A DNA stretch of 64,000 nucleotides from Pictodentalium vernedei. Its lineage: Eukaryota > Mollusca > Scaphopoda > Dentaliida > Dentaliidae. This document shows positions 1 through 11,221 of this stretch, in pieces. The notes below the pieces were generated by a model, which ran no database searches, was not told where the DNA came from, and saw only the letters and a list, made by a program, of their open reading frames with translations. The position numbers were made by a program, and so were the translations under genes. The stretch lies in assembly GCA_031216915.1 (NCBI GenBank), contig CM062294.1, forward strand, positions 28,396,985-28,460,984, written 5' to 3'. The first letter of the stretch is position 1, and every line of letters begins with the position of its first letter.

Positions 1-122
1 TTACTATTTTCAAAGTGCACGTTGAAAATATTAGTTGGTCTACCCACAAAAACGAATATGGACTCTTCCACTTAATGCCACAGCACTGGCATGAAAGTCA
101 ATATCAGTGTTCGAAGGGTTAA
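1..122. mobile_element. TTAA-flanked hairpin MITE, right half, cut by window start
   Basis: The sequence TGCACGTTGAAAATATTAGT, a GGTCTACCC block and a GACTCTTCC block match the right half of the complete copy at 3669-3908. It ends in AAGGG followed by TTAA at 119-122. The left half lies outside the window. No coding capacity is visible. Confidence 0.7.
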
Positions 123-204
123 CCCAAACTCTTTAACGTTTAGTTTGTTGAATCGCTATTTTTGTTGAAACAATTTCTTCTGGCACCACTGATCACTATA
201 CAAG

Positions 205-262
205 TTGCTTGTTTGTTTATTGGGGTTTAACGACACTTTCAACGCCAGGGTCATATCAAAGA
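205..262 (-). mobile_element. SINE/L2-type 3' tail fragment
   Basis: Read on the minus strand this is GACCCTGGCGTTGAAAGTG, GTCGTTAAACCCC, then AATAAACAAACAAG, the common 3' end of the SINEs seen throughout the window. Only the tail is preserved. Confidence 0.65.
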
Positions 263-496
263 AATTAACTTGATATTTTACTTACGTCTATCTTATGCTC
301 TCCGTTGTGTATCTACTTCAAACAATATAGACAATTATTGACTGCTCGGGTGAAAATGGTTTCGCGCGCTAAAGGTGCGCAGGTACGCTATGGAGCAAGC
401 CCCTTTCGAGCCTCTGTGACTGTTGAGATCAGGAAGCTACATGTCTAGGCGTGTGGAAGGAGGAAAAGGGTCGAGTACTCAGCAGATGTCTAAGGC
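263..496. other. unassigned intergenic sequence
   Basis: No convincing ORF, RNA gene or match to the repeat families of this window was seen. Confidence 0.4.
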
Positions 497-840
497 TGCT
501 CGGATTCGTGTACGGTTTGTATCCTCGCGTGGGGCGTGCGCAAGATTATTTTACGAGGTGTTAGCCGAGTAAAATAATCCGCGCGGCCCACGAGAGGATA
601 TACTCGTACTCTAATCCGACTAGTGAACGTTTGTATTTATTTTATTTTCTCCCAATTTGTTTTCCCTAAACAACCCTTTATAAATGATCCCACTCAACCC
701 ATTTGTGAACAATAAAAAAATAGTCCATCATCGTTGAGAGTAGAATACGATACTGGGAGTGGAGTACTTTTTTCGTCGAGTGGGAGTGGAAATACGATTT
801 GTTTTAGGGGAAGCAAAACGAATGAAAATAAAATTAAACA
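497..840 (+). mobile_element. non-autonomous element with long hairpin, copy 1
   Basis: An imperfect inverted repeat at 497-624 (arms CTGCTCGGATTCG and CTAATCCGACTAG, with ATTATTTTAC/GTAAAATAAT near the centre) is followed by an AT-rich flank with GGGAGTGGA and CGATTTGTTTTAGGGG. The same hairpin and flank recur in the opposite orientation at 11222-11565. Two copies in opposite orientation suggest a dispersed element. Its class is unknown because no target duplication could be defined. Confidence 0.65.
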
Positions 841-1476
841 AAGAAAGTCATCCCACGAAAGTCATATTTGGTAGTATCAGTTACGATATACTTAAAGCCA
901 TAGTAGTTTACAGTGCCCAAAATATTTAAGATGAATTAGACACAGTGAAGTCAAAACAGAAGTTTATCCGATGTTGCCAGGAAAAATATGACAAGAATTT
1001 ACTGAAAACAAACGAATGTTAACTCATTACCCTGATAGCCTGAACAATAGGACGATTCACCATCTCTTCCGGTTTAGCTGTACGGGCGTAGCACCACCTC
1101 GAAACAGCTGAACTACCTCATTCTATTTTATTGAGATTCAACAAAAGATGGAAGTGTCACTCTGGTGGGAAATGACTGAGTTGCAAGCAAAACGAACGTG
1201 CTCTCAACTTATCAAGGACATTACTACTTTCGTCATGTCATGCTGTATGATGACATTCGACCCTATATTATAGTATGGTCAAATTGAACTATTTGCACTC
1301 CTGTGGTAAGGGCCAGAATTTCGTGTTATCTCCCCGTGTTTTTCACGCAGCAAAGCGCACGCGATCGTATTTGACATGTAATTGACCCGCAGCGTCAGAG
1401 ACCCAAACCGTCCTCAACAATAGTTTCCCTGTTAACTTTTTTTATATTCATATTATAATAATAAAATGATTTTGAA
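841..1476. other. unassigned intergenic sequence
   Basis: About 640 bases with no long ORF and no match to the repeats described here. Confidence 0.4.
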
Positions 1477-1618
1477 GGGCATTACAGTGTATTAACGGCT
1501 CAACAGAAATGGTTAACAGCTCAAGAGCTTATTACGGCCCGCGACGAAGTCGAGGGCCGCTAATAAGCTCAAGGGCTGTTAACCATTTCTGTTGAGCTGT
1601 TGATACACTGTAATGCCC
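1477..1618. repeat. 142-bp near-perfect hairpin
   Basis: The left arm GGGCATTACAGTGTAT is the reverse complement of the right end ATACACTGTAATGCCC. The arms continue through GGTTAACAGC and GAGCTTATTA to a GTCG-rich centre, with only a few mismatches. It is a likely MITE or foldback element of unknown family. Confidence 0.75.
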
Positions 1619-2340
1619 GACAAAGTCATGTTATTTCTATTATTGCCACTTTCGTACATCGGGTACATTACAATTAAATTATATGGGAAATAAAATAAAT
1701 AAATGAAGTTTGACATTTTAGAATTAAAAAACAGCGACACTATCGTCTGATTTGTTGACAAACAAACCGGGTAACATGACTGTCGTCTGATCAGTCTACG
1801 GCGAAATTTGGGAAGTTAGATAATGAAATATATTTTCGAAATGCGAACTTTAGGCAAGGAATTTATTCATCAAAGATGTCATCACTTACTTTGTGCGTAT
1901 CGCTTCCTATATTTGATACATTATCTATCCGTGACTCAAAGGGAAACACTTGAAACAAATGTGTTAATTGTGTTTACTAATTAAAAAAATCCGAATTGAA
2001 TTTCGATCCCAATGGAAATCTGGGAAAAATATTGTTGATCGGCTGAGAGATGTGACGTCATTGTCTATATTTAGACGTGTCGGGCTGTTATTGACGTGTT
2101 GGGCTGTTATAGTCAATAACGGCCCAACACGTCTCATGACTTGTACTTGTTGAGCATTACGGAGGTTTCAACGCCCGGTAAAACATTGTTAATGTGCTAG
2201 GAACGCCCGCAAAACTGGTAATAATAAACCCAATGCCCTCCATCGTCATGTTATTGTTATATTCACGTTTGTAACAAAGGACGGGATGTGTTTAGTTTGA
2301 TTTCACATCTAGGAACGCCCGCAAAAGTGGTAATAATAGA
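1619..2340. repeat. related degenerate element with hairpin and direct repeat
   Basis: The flank after the 1477-1618 hairpin (CAAAGTCATGTTATT) resembles 2240-2260 (ATCGTCATGTTATT). A shorter hairpin at 2073-2134 has arms AGACGTGTCGGGCTGTTATT and AATAACGGCCCAACACGTCT. CTAGGAACGCCCGCAAAA is repeated at 2197 and 2309. This looks like one or two decayed relatives of the preceding element. Confidence 0.5.
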
Positions 2341-2351
2341 GGTTTTTCTCA

Positions 2352-2397
2352 ATTTTGTCCCTACGTAATAATTTATAATATTATGTGGGAACAAAAT
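2352..2397. repeat. 46-bp hairpin
   Basis: ATTTTGTCCC at the left pairs with GGGAACAAAAT at the right around an AT-rich centre (TAATAATTTATAATATTA). No other copy was noticed. Confidence 0.5.
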
Positions 2398-2573
2398 AGA
2401 TAAAAATATCTGATGAAATACACAAATTAATAAGAATTTGAATTAGCAAGTAATTCACGTTTTTTCCCCTTCTTTCTGGACAAAACTCTTTCAACTTTAT
2501 AAGTCAAGGTTATTTCATGGATGAAAATTTGGCCGCTGATGAACATATCAAACATGTCTCTCGCAGTGCATTT

Positions 2574-3119
2574 TTTTCATCTTAGAAATATAAGCAAAAT
2601 TCGATCCTTCATGGATACGCAGACGTCACAACAGCTTTCCACGCCTTTGTAACCAGTCGCCTCGACTACTGCAACTCTCTTCTGATTGGCTCTAAAACAT
2701 CTATTCTTGAAAAGCTAAACATCCAAAATTGTGCTGCACGAGTCATAACCAGAACTCGAAAGTATTGCCATATAACACCAGTACTCTCTGAGTTACACTG
2801 GCTACCCATTAAGCAAAGAATTCAATTTAAAATTGTCCTTTTGTTGTTTAAGTGTATCACGGGATCTGCACCATCCCACCTGGCCGATCTGCTTACTATC
2901 CACAAACCACCGAGGTCTCTTAGGTCATCAGGTCAACTCAATCTGGTTCAGTCCGTATCTAAATTTACTAGTGCTGGTGATAGGGCCTTTGTGGTTGCTG
3001 GCCCAAGGCTTTGGAATTATCTTCCAATCGACATAAAAAATAATAAACCACTTGAATCATTCAAGTCTGGTACTAAAACCTACCTTTTTCGAAAGGCATT
3101 TCTTTCAGTGGTCTTTTAA
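2574..3119 (+). pseudogene. L2/CR1-type LINE reverse transcriptase, C-terminal fragment
   Basis: This encodes the thumb and C-terminal part of an L2-clade retrotransposon polyprotein, which would reverse-transcribe its own RNA at the target site. The translation begins RNISKIRSF in one frame. After one frameshift near 2640 it continues with the family hallmarks SRLDYCNSLL, LHWLPIKQRIQFKI, SAPSHLADLL and GPRLWNYLP, and it stops at 3117-3119 after FRKAF. The endonuclease and the catalytic FADD region are missing, so this is a 5'-truncated, inactive copy of about 180 residues. A 3' UTR and an ATT microsatellite follow. Assignment to L2 versus a neighbouring CR1-like clade is by motif memory only. 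Confidence 0.88.
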
Positions 3120-3462
3120 TTTTGGTCATAAACTGACATTACCAGGTGCGTGGATGTAACTGAGTCAGTGAGGATTGCCTCGTTACTCGTCAAGTTACAC
3201 TCACATACTTGTTTTGGTAAAGTTGTTGTTTGTTTTCTTTTTGTTTTATTTTGTTTTAATTCAATACCTTTTTTCTTCTTGGTTCTGTCGCTTATCGCCA
3301 CGATATAGCCTCGGTTGCTGATGTGGCGTTGGGCACCAATAAATGATAATAGTGATCCATGTATCAATGTATCTGTGAGAGAATGTATGTGTATGTGTGT
3401 ATATGTATGTATGCAATTATTGTACAGCCATTGAGCACCGTGTGTGGATTCTAAGCTTTAAA
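3120..3462 (+). mobile_element. 3' UTR of the L2-type fragment
   Basis: T-rich sequence leads to GTTGCTGATGTGGCGTTGGG and CACCAATAAATGATAATA. The CACCAATAAAT end is also the end of the SINE tails in this window, which suggests the SINEs borrow this LINE's 3' end for mobilisation. Confidence 0.6.

Positions 3463-3525
<63 letters not shown>
3463..3525 (+). repeat. (ATT)n microsatellite
   Basis: About 20 uninterrupted ATT units. It may have grown from the LINE 3' tail. Confidence 0.95.
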
Positions 3526-3668
3526 GTGTCCAAAACTAATCTCCTTGAAATTGTCCATTCAGGTCGAGTCGAGGAAGTTGTTCACCTTCATATAGTTTCT
3601 TCCAGTCAATTTCGCTGCGAGGCCGAAGTAACCGCTCTGCCATGGCTCATGCTTTATGTATGTTGATT

Positions 3669-3908
3669 TTAACTCTTGAACCCCAGCGGCCGCTTTTCCG
3701 GTCCAGAAGTATGTTACGGCATAACTCCATTAACTGGGATGGCTGCTGGGTGAATGTGTGGGGTAGACCAATTAATATTTTCAACGTGCAGCCCCCACGG
3801 CTGCACGTTGAAAATATTAATCGATCTACCCCCAAATAAAGAATGAGGACTCTTCCAATTGCTGTCATTGAACTGACATGGAAGATACCACCAGGGTTAA
3901 AGGGTTAA
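3669..3908. mobile_element. TTAA-flanked hairpin MITE (piggyBac-like), complete
   Basis: Bounded by TTAA at 3669-3672 and 3905-3908. The ends read TTAACTCTTGAACCCCAGCG and, reversed, TTAACCCTTTAACCCTGGTG. The centre at about 3755-3832 is a strong hairpin (AATATTTTCAACGTGCAGCC on the left, mirrored on the right). TTAA duplication with CCC-type termini is the hallmark of piggyBac-family transposition. No transposase is encoded. A second copy lies at 1-122. Confidence 0.72.
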
Positions 3909-4905
3909 ATGAATCCGTGTTAACCGAATAATACTTCTAATGTCTTTCATTTCATTTAAAAACATGATATTGTGTAATTGGTAGAAAAACAACATCCACA
4001 CCAAAGGATTTACCATTAGAAGTGGGCATTGTCATTTTATTTTCATCTTATTGTTCTAAACATGCATCCAAACTGCGAGCATCACACACTTTGTCGCCAC
4101 TGTAAAACTAAACACCCTATATTGTCCAACCTTTAGAAATAATGGGGGGTGGGTGGTGTGGTGGGGGGGGGGGGGGTATTATTTATCACAAAGTTACAAA
4201 GATAGAAAGCCTCCAGTTTTCAAAATTGAATGGAATCATAAAACAATAACATATCCAAAATATGTTTACAGAACAAAGAAAATAAATGTTTGCTTTAAAC
4301 TAATCTATGTCCGTCCAAATTTTCTCATTTGGACTTAATACATCTTTAGGACTTTGAAGTTACCCCATCAGTCTTTTCTAACAAACAATAAGGCGATATC
4401 CTGGGATAAAAAGTGAAAATATTAAACAAAAATGGAACCAATAAAGACTAATTTTAACAAAAGGTATTTAATACCATTTTAAAGAATATATTATGAAATA
4501 TTGATATAGATATGATGATATAAATGATCATATGTCCGTCTATTCTATAAAAAAAATGTAATTTGTGGTAAATGAAAGTTTTTCGTTTTTCTCCCATAGA
4601 CTGCTACAGTAATTTAGATTGTCATTTTCGCTACAGTTTACACGCATGCACATTGAGGGGAGTAAAAATAGTTCAATGTGTACGCGAATAGCCCGCACAC
4701 AGCAAAAATGGATTTAGTTCACCTAGCAAGACAAATGATTTCTCCTATGTGTATATTCGTAAAGATCAAACCTTGAAATTGTGGGAGAGCAACGTTCGCC
4801 CTCAGAAAAAAGTAGAGTAACATCGTTCTCCAAGGAACGCATCACTGTTTGTATCTGATTACAGAGACACATTTTGCGTTCCTAATTCAATGCTGTAGTA
4901 CATCT
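3909..4905. other. unassigned sequence with a poly-G tract
   Basis: About 1 kb with a G-tract near 4160-4176. Nothing else was recognised. Short ORFs here show no domain. Confidence 0.4.
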
Positions 4906-5013
4906 CGTAGACTGGGTGCTGGAATTTTCTATGTCCCCTATGGGAGCACTCTGTCCCCTGTGGGAGTACTCTGTTCCCTATGGGACATAGAACATTCTGG
5001 CACTCAGGCGACG
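4906..5013. mobile_element. small palindromic element, variant with expanded centre
   Basis: The right arm (GGGACATAGAACATTCTGGC, then ACTCAGGCGACG) matches the insertion at 44462-44529. The left arm is decayed (CGTAGACTGGGTGCTGG). The centre carries two extra blocks of the type CCCCTGTGGGAGTACTCTGT. Flanks are ATCT and ATTT, consistent with a 4-bp target duplication with one change. Confidence 0.65.
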
Positions 5014-5978
5014 ATTTGTCTGAAGTTTTCACAGGTGAATATCTCCGCGTCACCTGTATATATTCCCAGCTTTCGTGAAAGGTGGGTTCTCGCCTTGTCG
5101 TTCGTGAACAATGAAAATCTAGAGTTTGCCCATGGTACTTGACTGACGTCTGAATTGGATATGACGTCCATGGAAAAAATGATATCAGTTGGAATAGAAG
5201 ACTATAATGTGTCTTTTTTCCAAATAGACTTAATGCAAGAAATGAACTCTCAGCACAGATAATATGTACAAACTGGCAGGACTAAAGCACTTAGAACGAT
5301 AGCTCTAATAAAACTTGCAGGGATAGATGAACAAAGGCGATATAATAGTTTTTGTGCTTAATATTTAGAGTTGCAGATAAGATAATACGTCCAAGTCTCA
5401 GCTTTTATATCATATGTTAAAAGTACTGAATAATCTATATGTTCCTTTTTGTCTGCCCCGTAGGACGTTTTTGGTCGGGAGCTTTCTGTCTGGTAGCTAT
5501 GCTCGGGAGCAGTATGTCTCGCACGTTTCACTCACCGTACTACTTTCGGGTATCTACCGTCCGGGTACATCTGGCCTATTTGATCTAGAGCAATAATTGT
5601 TATATCTACCTTTCTTTACATAGTTTCAATAAGAGTCTAAATTCAAAGTGTCGCAAAGATGATCAGACTGTGATGGCTCAAGTTCGGATTAAAAAACTAT
5701 TCCAATTACTTCATGAAGGCATGCCTTGATGATATTGTTGGAATACTGGTCAGATTGATTTACAGTTAAAAAAAATCAAGCTTTCTTATAAACTTATCAG
5801 TGAAAAAATAAAATATTCATGTAGGAGTTATGAGCAGGCATGTCAACCAGTACCTGTACCGCCGGTTCCCTTATGCTCCAACCGGCATCGGTACGGAAGC
5901 TTTTATCGAACCGGTACCGGGACAAAATTATTTTATGGGGAAATTCCTAACTGAACGAGTGTAAACGGGCTAACAATT
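5014..5978. other. unassigned sequence
   Basis: No gene recognised. A block near 5860-5930 with repeated ACCGG/GGTACCG motifs and a short GC-richer stretch at 5455-5585 are the only local features. Confidence 0.35.
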
Positions 5979-6059
5979 CACCCCCCCCCCCCCTCCCCCG
6001 ATTTCCAATGCGTTCTATGTGCCTGCTGGCACATAGAACACATTGGAACTCAGGGGATG
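5979..6059. mobile_element. small palindromic element, poly-C expanded copy
   Basis: The core CCAATGCGTTCTATGTGCC pairs with GGCACATAGAACACATTGG. The right end is CTCAGGGGATG. On the left, the CCCC of the family end has grown into a C-tract (5980-5999). It is flanked by AATT on both sides (5975-5978 and 6060-6063). Confidence 0.75.
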
Positions 6060-6235
6060 AATTGTGTATGGCACACATACACGACATACTTTCAGCTTAT
6101 TTGTGAATGAACATATCAAAACACTCCACATGGGCATGTTCTGTCTGCACCACCACCTTGATAAGGCTGATCATTTTAACTTTCCAAACGTGGAATCAAA
6201 GACAACGAAAGCACCGTCATCGGCTACTTCAAAGA

Positions 6236-6318
6236 AATTATTCTGTGGCTACATCAAAGTAATCATAAAGCACAATGTTTGTGCGTTATGATTACTTTGA
6301 TGTCGCCGCAGAATAATT
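6236..6318. repeat. 83-bp hairpin
   Basis: AATTATTCTGTGGCTACATC and AAAGTAATCATAAAGCACAA are mirrored on the right with a short loop at TG. Single copy in this window. Confidence 0.7.
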
Positions 6319-6419
6319 GGTACAATGCCATGTTTGTCCTTGCGATCTTGGGGACTGGGTCGGTTTAAATACGAATTTCTCCCATCTGATTGTGATATAT
6401 CACCCAATTGTTGATTTGT

Positions 6420-6616
6420 AGAGTGGAGTTATAACCCAAAGTATCACTCTCAAAATCTATACATTTGGAAGAAAACACAAGTGATGTTTCAGCCAATGGA
6501 CCTCCTGATGGAACTGTACTTGTGATTGTTATGCTTTGCAACAAATTTGCAATTTTTGCTTGGGCGGAATCTCCACTCTTCGTGTAATTTAGTGACAATA
6601 CACTCTCCACGTACTG
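6420..6616 (-). mobile_element. Tc1/mariner-like MITE fragment (CAGTACGTGGAGAG family)
   Basis: The right end is CACTCTCCACGTACTG followed by TA at 6617. Internal blocks (GCAACAAATTTGCAATTTTT, TTTCAGCCAATGGACCTCC) match the copy at 10545-10782 in reverse. The left terminus is not recognisable. Confidence 0.6.
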
Positions 6617-6618
6617 TA

Positions 6619-7187
6619 GGTCTGAGTGTTCTAACCTCGGGTCTGTATCTCACGGTTCCATTTGAGAGTTGATTGCCACTTGAACTTGGTAGTGTCGGGC
6701 AATTGTACTCTGTCCTGCCAGAGTTCGATGGGTAAAGATGTTTAGAGATATTACACACCACTCCATTCACGCCCCAGAATTAAGCCACTGATTGAGTGAA
6801 AATTAAACTCTCATCAAGAAATAACATTAACAAAGTTTATAATATAAACCGGGTTTTAAAATTCCCTACTGTATTATTCTGAACGTGCAATTCCTGCAAC
6901 TGCTGAAATATAATGAGAGCTACCAACTTAAAAGGCGCAGGTAATAGCTAAATTTCGAGATGAGGTTGGAGAGGTTTTGGATGTTGGTGGAAAAAACCTA
7001 AGGACTTGGATACATCTTTAATTCTTTAACATTTAAAGATTTTAAAGAACCATCACTACAACCCAAGCCCGCATTAATTTCCCCTCGTAGCTATTTATTT
7101 CAAGTAAATGTTTGACCCATCCCCTTTCCAATCGATAATTATAAATATATTTGGGATGTAATCTTTTTTTCTCGGCATTTATTATCT
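6619..7187. other. no assigned gene; one possible minus-strand exon at 6640-6770
   Basis: The minus-strand frame across 6640-6770 reads VCNISKHLYPSNSGRTEY and then NCPTLPSSSGNQLSNGTVRY. It looks more like protein than its surroundings but matches no family I know. It stops at the MITE junction. It could be a host exon remnant. Confidence 0.25.
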
Positions 7188-7530
7188 GAGTTGGGAGCAT
7201 TGGGTATGGCATTACACTTGAAACCGAAAGGTCCACAGTTCGATCACCGCCGGGGTGCAACTGCGCTGTGTCCTTATGCAAGGCACTTAATTCCGATTGC
7301 CATCGTGGCGGCACGGTGGCGGCGTGGTGTACTAATGCGTACTGCACGTCGATGGTGCACTTGTCTTCAAACAATGCTAACCCTGCTCGTGTGGAGTTAG
7401 TACTTTGGGGAGTCTGGCAGTTACTTGCCGCTGCTCCGTAGGTCTACGGGTACGCCGACTTCTTCAACCCGAACAACTGTCCGATACGTTTTTTTCTGCT
7501 GGTCGAAAGTGACGTTAAACTCAATTTATG
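7188..7530 (+). mobile_element. SINE, degenerate full-length
   Basis: The head is decayed (GGTCCACAGTTCGATCACCG). The body matches the family: CTGTGTCCTTATGCAAGGCA, GCGTACTGCACGTCGATGGT, CTTCAAACAATGCTAACCCT. The tail ends in GACGTTAAACTC. Confidence 0.8.
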
Positions 7531-7544
7531 ATAATTAAATAATT

Positions 7545-8159
7545 AACAAATATCTGATTAATGATTTATAATGTCACTGTAGTCATCTTTGCCCCTTTGT
7601 TTTGATGCTAATGATCACTAACCTGTTACCTCCACAAACTGTGACCCATCGTTGCCACGTTTATATACACACCTGGAACTTAATTAATCACCCCTTTCAG
7701 GGTTGCTTAATTAAGTTCCAGGCGTATGTAATAAGAATATTTTAATATTAGATCAGCCGAATGCCCAATAAAACACTGAAACTACATACTGAAATTGCCC
7801 GTGAAATAGTGGATGAAGGCTCCCTAACTTCTAGAAAAACGTCCTCGCACACACACTCTCTCTCTCTCTGTCGCCCTCTCACTCCTACACACACACACTT
7901 GCATCCCACCTCACGTAGCCAACACATTCACACACCCCACTTTTGGACTGCACCAAAACATGCAGTTCACTGATTTAAAATGAAATGTTTCAACAACTCT
8001 TACATGTGCTGCTGGGTACACGACACGATGGAAAAGGGGCTCATTTTACTTCAATGAAAACACAGCCATGTGCCATTGATGAAATGTGAATCAGTTAGTA
8101 AATATTGTGGAACTCGACCAGCAGTATAGCAAGGATGAATACGCCAAATTTGGAGGACC
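7545..8159. other. unassigned sequence with a CT/CA-rich stretch
   Basis: Apart from the hairpin above, there is only a simple-sequence stretch of CTCTCT and CACACA at 7850-7930. Confidence 0.4.
7666..7730. repeat. 65-bp hairpin
   Basis: CACCTGGAACTTAATTAA on the left pairs with TTAATTAAGTTCCAGGCG on the right around a 20-nt centre. Only one copy was seen. Confidence 0.6.
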
Positions 8160-8660
8160 CCAGTGGAGAACGGTGGAAGTGATGGCATGCCGGGCGTATG
8201 GGTGTTACATGTGTTGTCATAGTACCCCACGTAAGCGTCCATGTTGCGATGTCATTACCATGGTGATACGAGTTTCCGTCTTCCACTTTGTTTATTGGGT
8301 GACCGCAATCTTGCTTTTTGATGGTTGCTATGGGCATGTAATGCATCTAATATGTGTTTTGGAGTGACTGCTCGATTGAATGGAAGTCCGTCAAATTACC
8401 GTAAATTTCCCGACAACTACCTGAAGGTACCGAAATGGACTTTGTTTGGATCGAATTCTTCCAGAATCCTCGGTTTCTGTCTATCGCAGGCCTTACTCCC
8501 TCCATTCCCGGAACTTTTCTACCTATCTGTCCTAGACTATCTGTTTCGACTTTTCAGTCCCGATCTACCTATTCTGACTTTTATCTGTTCTGGCCTACCT
8601 ATTCTGATTCTATCTGCCCACTGCTACTACGATCTTCTTTCTTATGATAAGTTCTACATT
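8160..8660 (+). mobile_element. old copy of the inverted-end element (cassette arm)
   Basis: Scattered matches to the arm at 15243-15665, in the same order: TTGTCATAGTACCCCACG, GCGTCCATGTTGCGATGTCA, GGTGATACGAGTTTCCGTC, GGTTGCTATG, then GAATTCTTCCAGAATCC. It is highly diverged. Confidence 0.5.
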
Positions 8661-8928
8661 CACAATACATGAACGCATGGTTCAAAGACCGATGTCGGCT
8701 TATGTGAAACTGGCAAACTGGAGCCGTCTTGTTAGTTTTACAACTGTTCATCCCGAGATTCATTTGTTGTCAATTGTCTTATGCAGTCGTTAGTGGAATG
8801 TTGGTTTTGTTTTTATCACCATTGATTGGCTGCAGCAGAATTTATTCAGATGAATTTGCTGCGCGATCAGCTGTGGAGGGAACCCTGTCTCCCCTCCCAG
8901 CCCAACAGATAAAACATCCCACATGATA

Positions 8929-9130
8929 CAGTACAGACGCCGTGGACTGGTTACTTTCGACGGGTGGGCAATATTTCCACGGCGCAATAATATAAGATTT
9001 CAAACACCAATTATAGGAGTAATCAACACAAATTTAATTAATGAAGCACTGGTTACAACCCGGTGCTTCCTTAATTAATATTTTGCTGCTGATGATTTGT
9101 ATTATATGGTAAACGCATGTGTGGACACTG
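8929..9130. mobile_element. Tc1/mariner-like MITE (CAGTACAG family), right end shortened
   Basis: The left end is TA then CAGTACAGACGCCGTGG. The interior GCACTGGTTACAACCCGGTGC lies between ATTAATTAA-like arms and matches 55586-55831 and 52673-52797. The right end is GGACACTG followed by TA, so the terminal CAGT is retained after an internal deletion. Confidence 0.65.
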
Positions 9131-9294
9131 TAGGGTTGCACGATATTCAAAACTGAATACCGGTATCGGTATTCAAAAAAATACTGCGGTACAACGGTAT
9201 ATCGAAAATTGTTCAGAAAAATGAACATAAGTACCACAATCGAGGCTTGAGGCATCACAGTCATAACGAATTAGCATGCCTTGATGACGCGGTT

Positions 9295-9532
9295 CGAAAA
9301 AGCTTTACCCAAGGCAGACGATATCAAAATTTATTATTTTAAAAAAAAGTTAATCAGATTTTCCAAAAAAAAAATCTACAGAACAATATCATGTGACCCC
9401 TCATTGGAACGAGCTCAACGAGCTCGTTCAAATGAGAGGTCACATAATATAGTTTAACATTACTTTTCCAACTGCCGAAATTGTATATTACGTGAGCACA
9501 TGCAGACGATTAATTGGGTAAAGGTATAATAT
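9295..9532. mobile_element. piggyBac-like hairpin MITE (GGAACGAGCTC family), decayed
   Basis: The central palindrome TGACCCCTCATTGGAACGAG / CTCGTTCAAATGAGAGGTCA lies between decayed termini CTTTACCCAAGGCAGACGA and ATTGGGTAAAGGTATAA. Confidence 0.7.
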
Positions 9533-9935
9533 TATTCAATCATGGATTACGACAATACGCGGCAACCTTTCTCAGTTTTAGTTAGCATTTCATACAATTA
9601 TCAAAAGAATTTTCGTCATGTATGGGAGAAAAATATTTCTGAAATATTTTTCTGCCCCCACACCACCCCCATGTAGCAATTTTATGTTTTAGAATAAAAA
9701 ATAACTTAATATCAGAGAGTAATTTGAGAATGAGAATCAGATGACGCAAGTTACATTCCCGATAAACTAAGGTAATCTGTGAAATTGGATTATTTTTCTT
9801 TGTACTCAAAACTAAGGGCGGTGGCTGCGTATCTATTCGTCTATTGTCGACTAAAATGAAGTTTCATAATTATCCCGCGTGAGAAACAGAATGGAGGAAT
9901 ATTCTTTAGTTTTGTGGAAAGAGATTTGAACCTTT

Positions 9936-10171
9936 TCAACCCATTGCCCAACGCAAATGATATCAAAAAATGTATTATTTTAAATACTATTTTTTCAAAT
10001 TTTTCAAACAAATTCAGCATCATGTGGACCTCGTCATTGGAACGAGCTCGTTCCAATCAGGGAGTCACATGATATGGTTTTGTTGAAATCTTTTGAAACA
10101 TAATATTTTTCAGCTACTCAGTTTGTATATTACGGGGGCGTATGCTGCCAATTCGTTGGATAAGGTGTTAA
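9936..10171. mobile_element. piggyBac-like hairpin MITE (GGAACGAGCTC family)
   Basis: The central palindrome is ATTGGAACGAGCTCGTTCCAAT. Termini are CAACCCATTGCCCAACGC and TTCGTTGGATAAGGTGTTAA. TTAA at 10168-10171 corresponds to TCAA on the left, one change from a TTAA target duplication. Confidence 0.75.
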
Positions 10172-10544
10172 TCAGTTTTTCTCACTGCACTCATCAATTT
10201 TATTATGTTGATTGATATTTTTAATTTCACTGCATTCCTCATCAAATCCTTTATGTAAAACGCAGTTGCAAACAGGGTCCCTGGAACTCCCTTCGCAAGG
10301 AAATGACATCGCCTTCCCACTTCCCTGTCTTCGGGGTGATTGGACACATAGCACAGTCCGTTTTAGACAAGAAAAACTGATCAAACAGTCTTTTGCTATA
10401 ATACTGCTATACATACAGGGGAGTCCCCACAATTATATTTCCAGTCGAGAGATTTTCGCCTGGTCTGGAGTCATAGATATTCATTCGCTCGTGCTTGTCA
10501 TCATGTACTTTCTTACCAGAATATTAATTTTATACTTGGACGTA

Positions 10545-10782
10545 CAGTACGTGGAGAGTGTATTATCACTAAATCACCCACAGAGTGGAGATTCCACCCA
10601 AGCAATAATTGTAAATTTGTTGCAAAGCATAACCAGCACCAACAAAGTTTCAGCCAATGGACCTCCGGGTTAAACATTGACTGTGTTTTTTGACGATATG
10701 TACAAAACTTGAAAGTAAAAGCTTGGTTGATAACTCCACTCCAGGGGTGATTTAGTTACAATCCACTCTCCACGCACTGCTG
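10545..10782. mobile_element. Tc1/mariner-like MITE (CAGTACGTGGAGAG family)
   Basis: The left end is TA-CAGTACGTGGAGAGTG. The right end, reversed, is TA-CAGCAGTGCGTGGAGAG. Both are followed inward by a CTAAATCACCC block and then a GAGTGGA block. It is flanked by TA on both sides. The interior contains TTTCAGCCAATGGACCTCC. Confidence 0.75.
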
Positions 10783-10859
10783 TACGTCATACGTACATTC
10801 GGTCATACAAATGTACGGCGGTGATACCCAGATTCGGGCGATTGGTGTGCCCAGCATGA

Positions 10860-11200
10860 TCAATTTGGAATTGATTTAAATTCGAAAGGTCCACGATTCC
10901 TTCCCCACCAGGGGGAACTGCGTTGTGTCCTTGGACAATACACTGCTGACAGCCCACGCGGGGCACTGTAGCGCTGTGTAACTAAGGTGCATTGCATGTC
11001 GAGGGTGCACTTGTCTTCAGGAAATGCTAGCCTTGCTTGGGTGGAGTTAGTACATTGGACAGCCTCATTGTTGCCCGCCACTGCTCGGGGGTTGCATCCG
11101 GGTACTCCGGCTTCCCCCACCCGTAAAACTTTCCGAAACGAAGTTATCCGGGCTGTCGAAAGTGTTAGTAATTGAGAATAAAACTAAACGTTATTATTGA
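10860..11200 (+). mobile_element. SINE, degenerate full-length
   Basis: The body blocks GTTGTGTCCTTGGACAATAC, GCATTGCATGTCGAGGGTGC and ACTCCGGCTTCCCCCACCCG are present. The head is strongly decayed. Confidence 0.78.
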
Positions 11201-11221
11201 CAAAAGGGAATTACCGAGTTT

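Noticed and set aside
3397-3666. Plus-strand ORF with a poly-Ile run
   Set aside because: It is the ATT microsatellite read in frame.
10212-10673. 153-residue plus-strand ORF
   Set aside because: It runs from unassigned sequence into the MITE at 10545-10782. No domain was recognised and the C-terminal part is MITE sequence.
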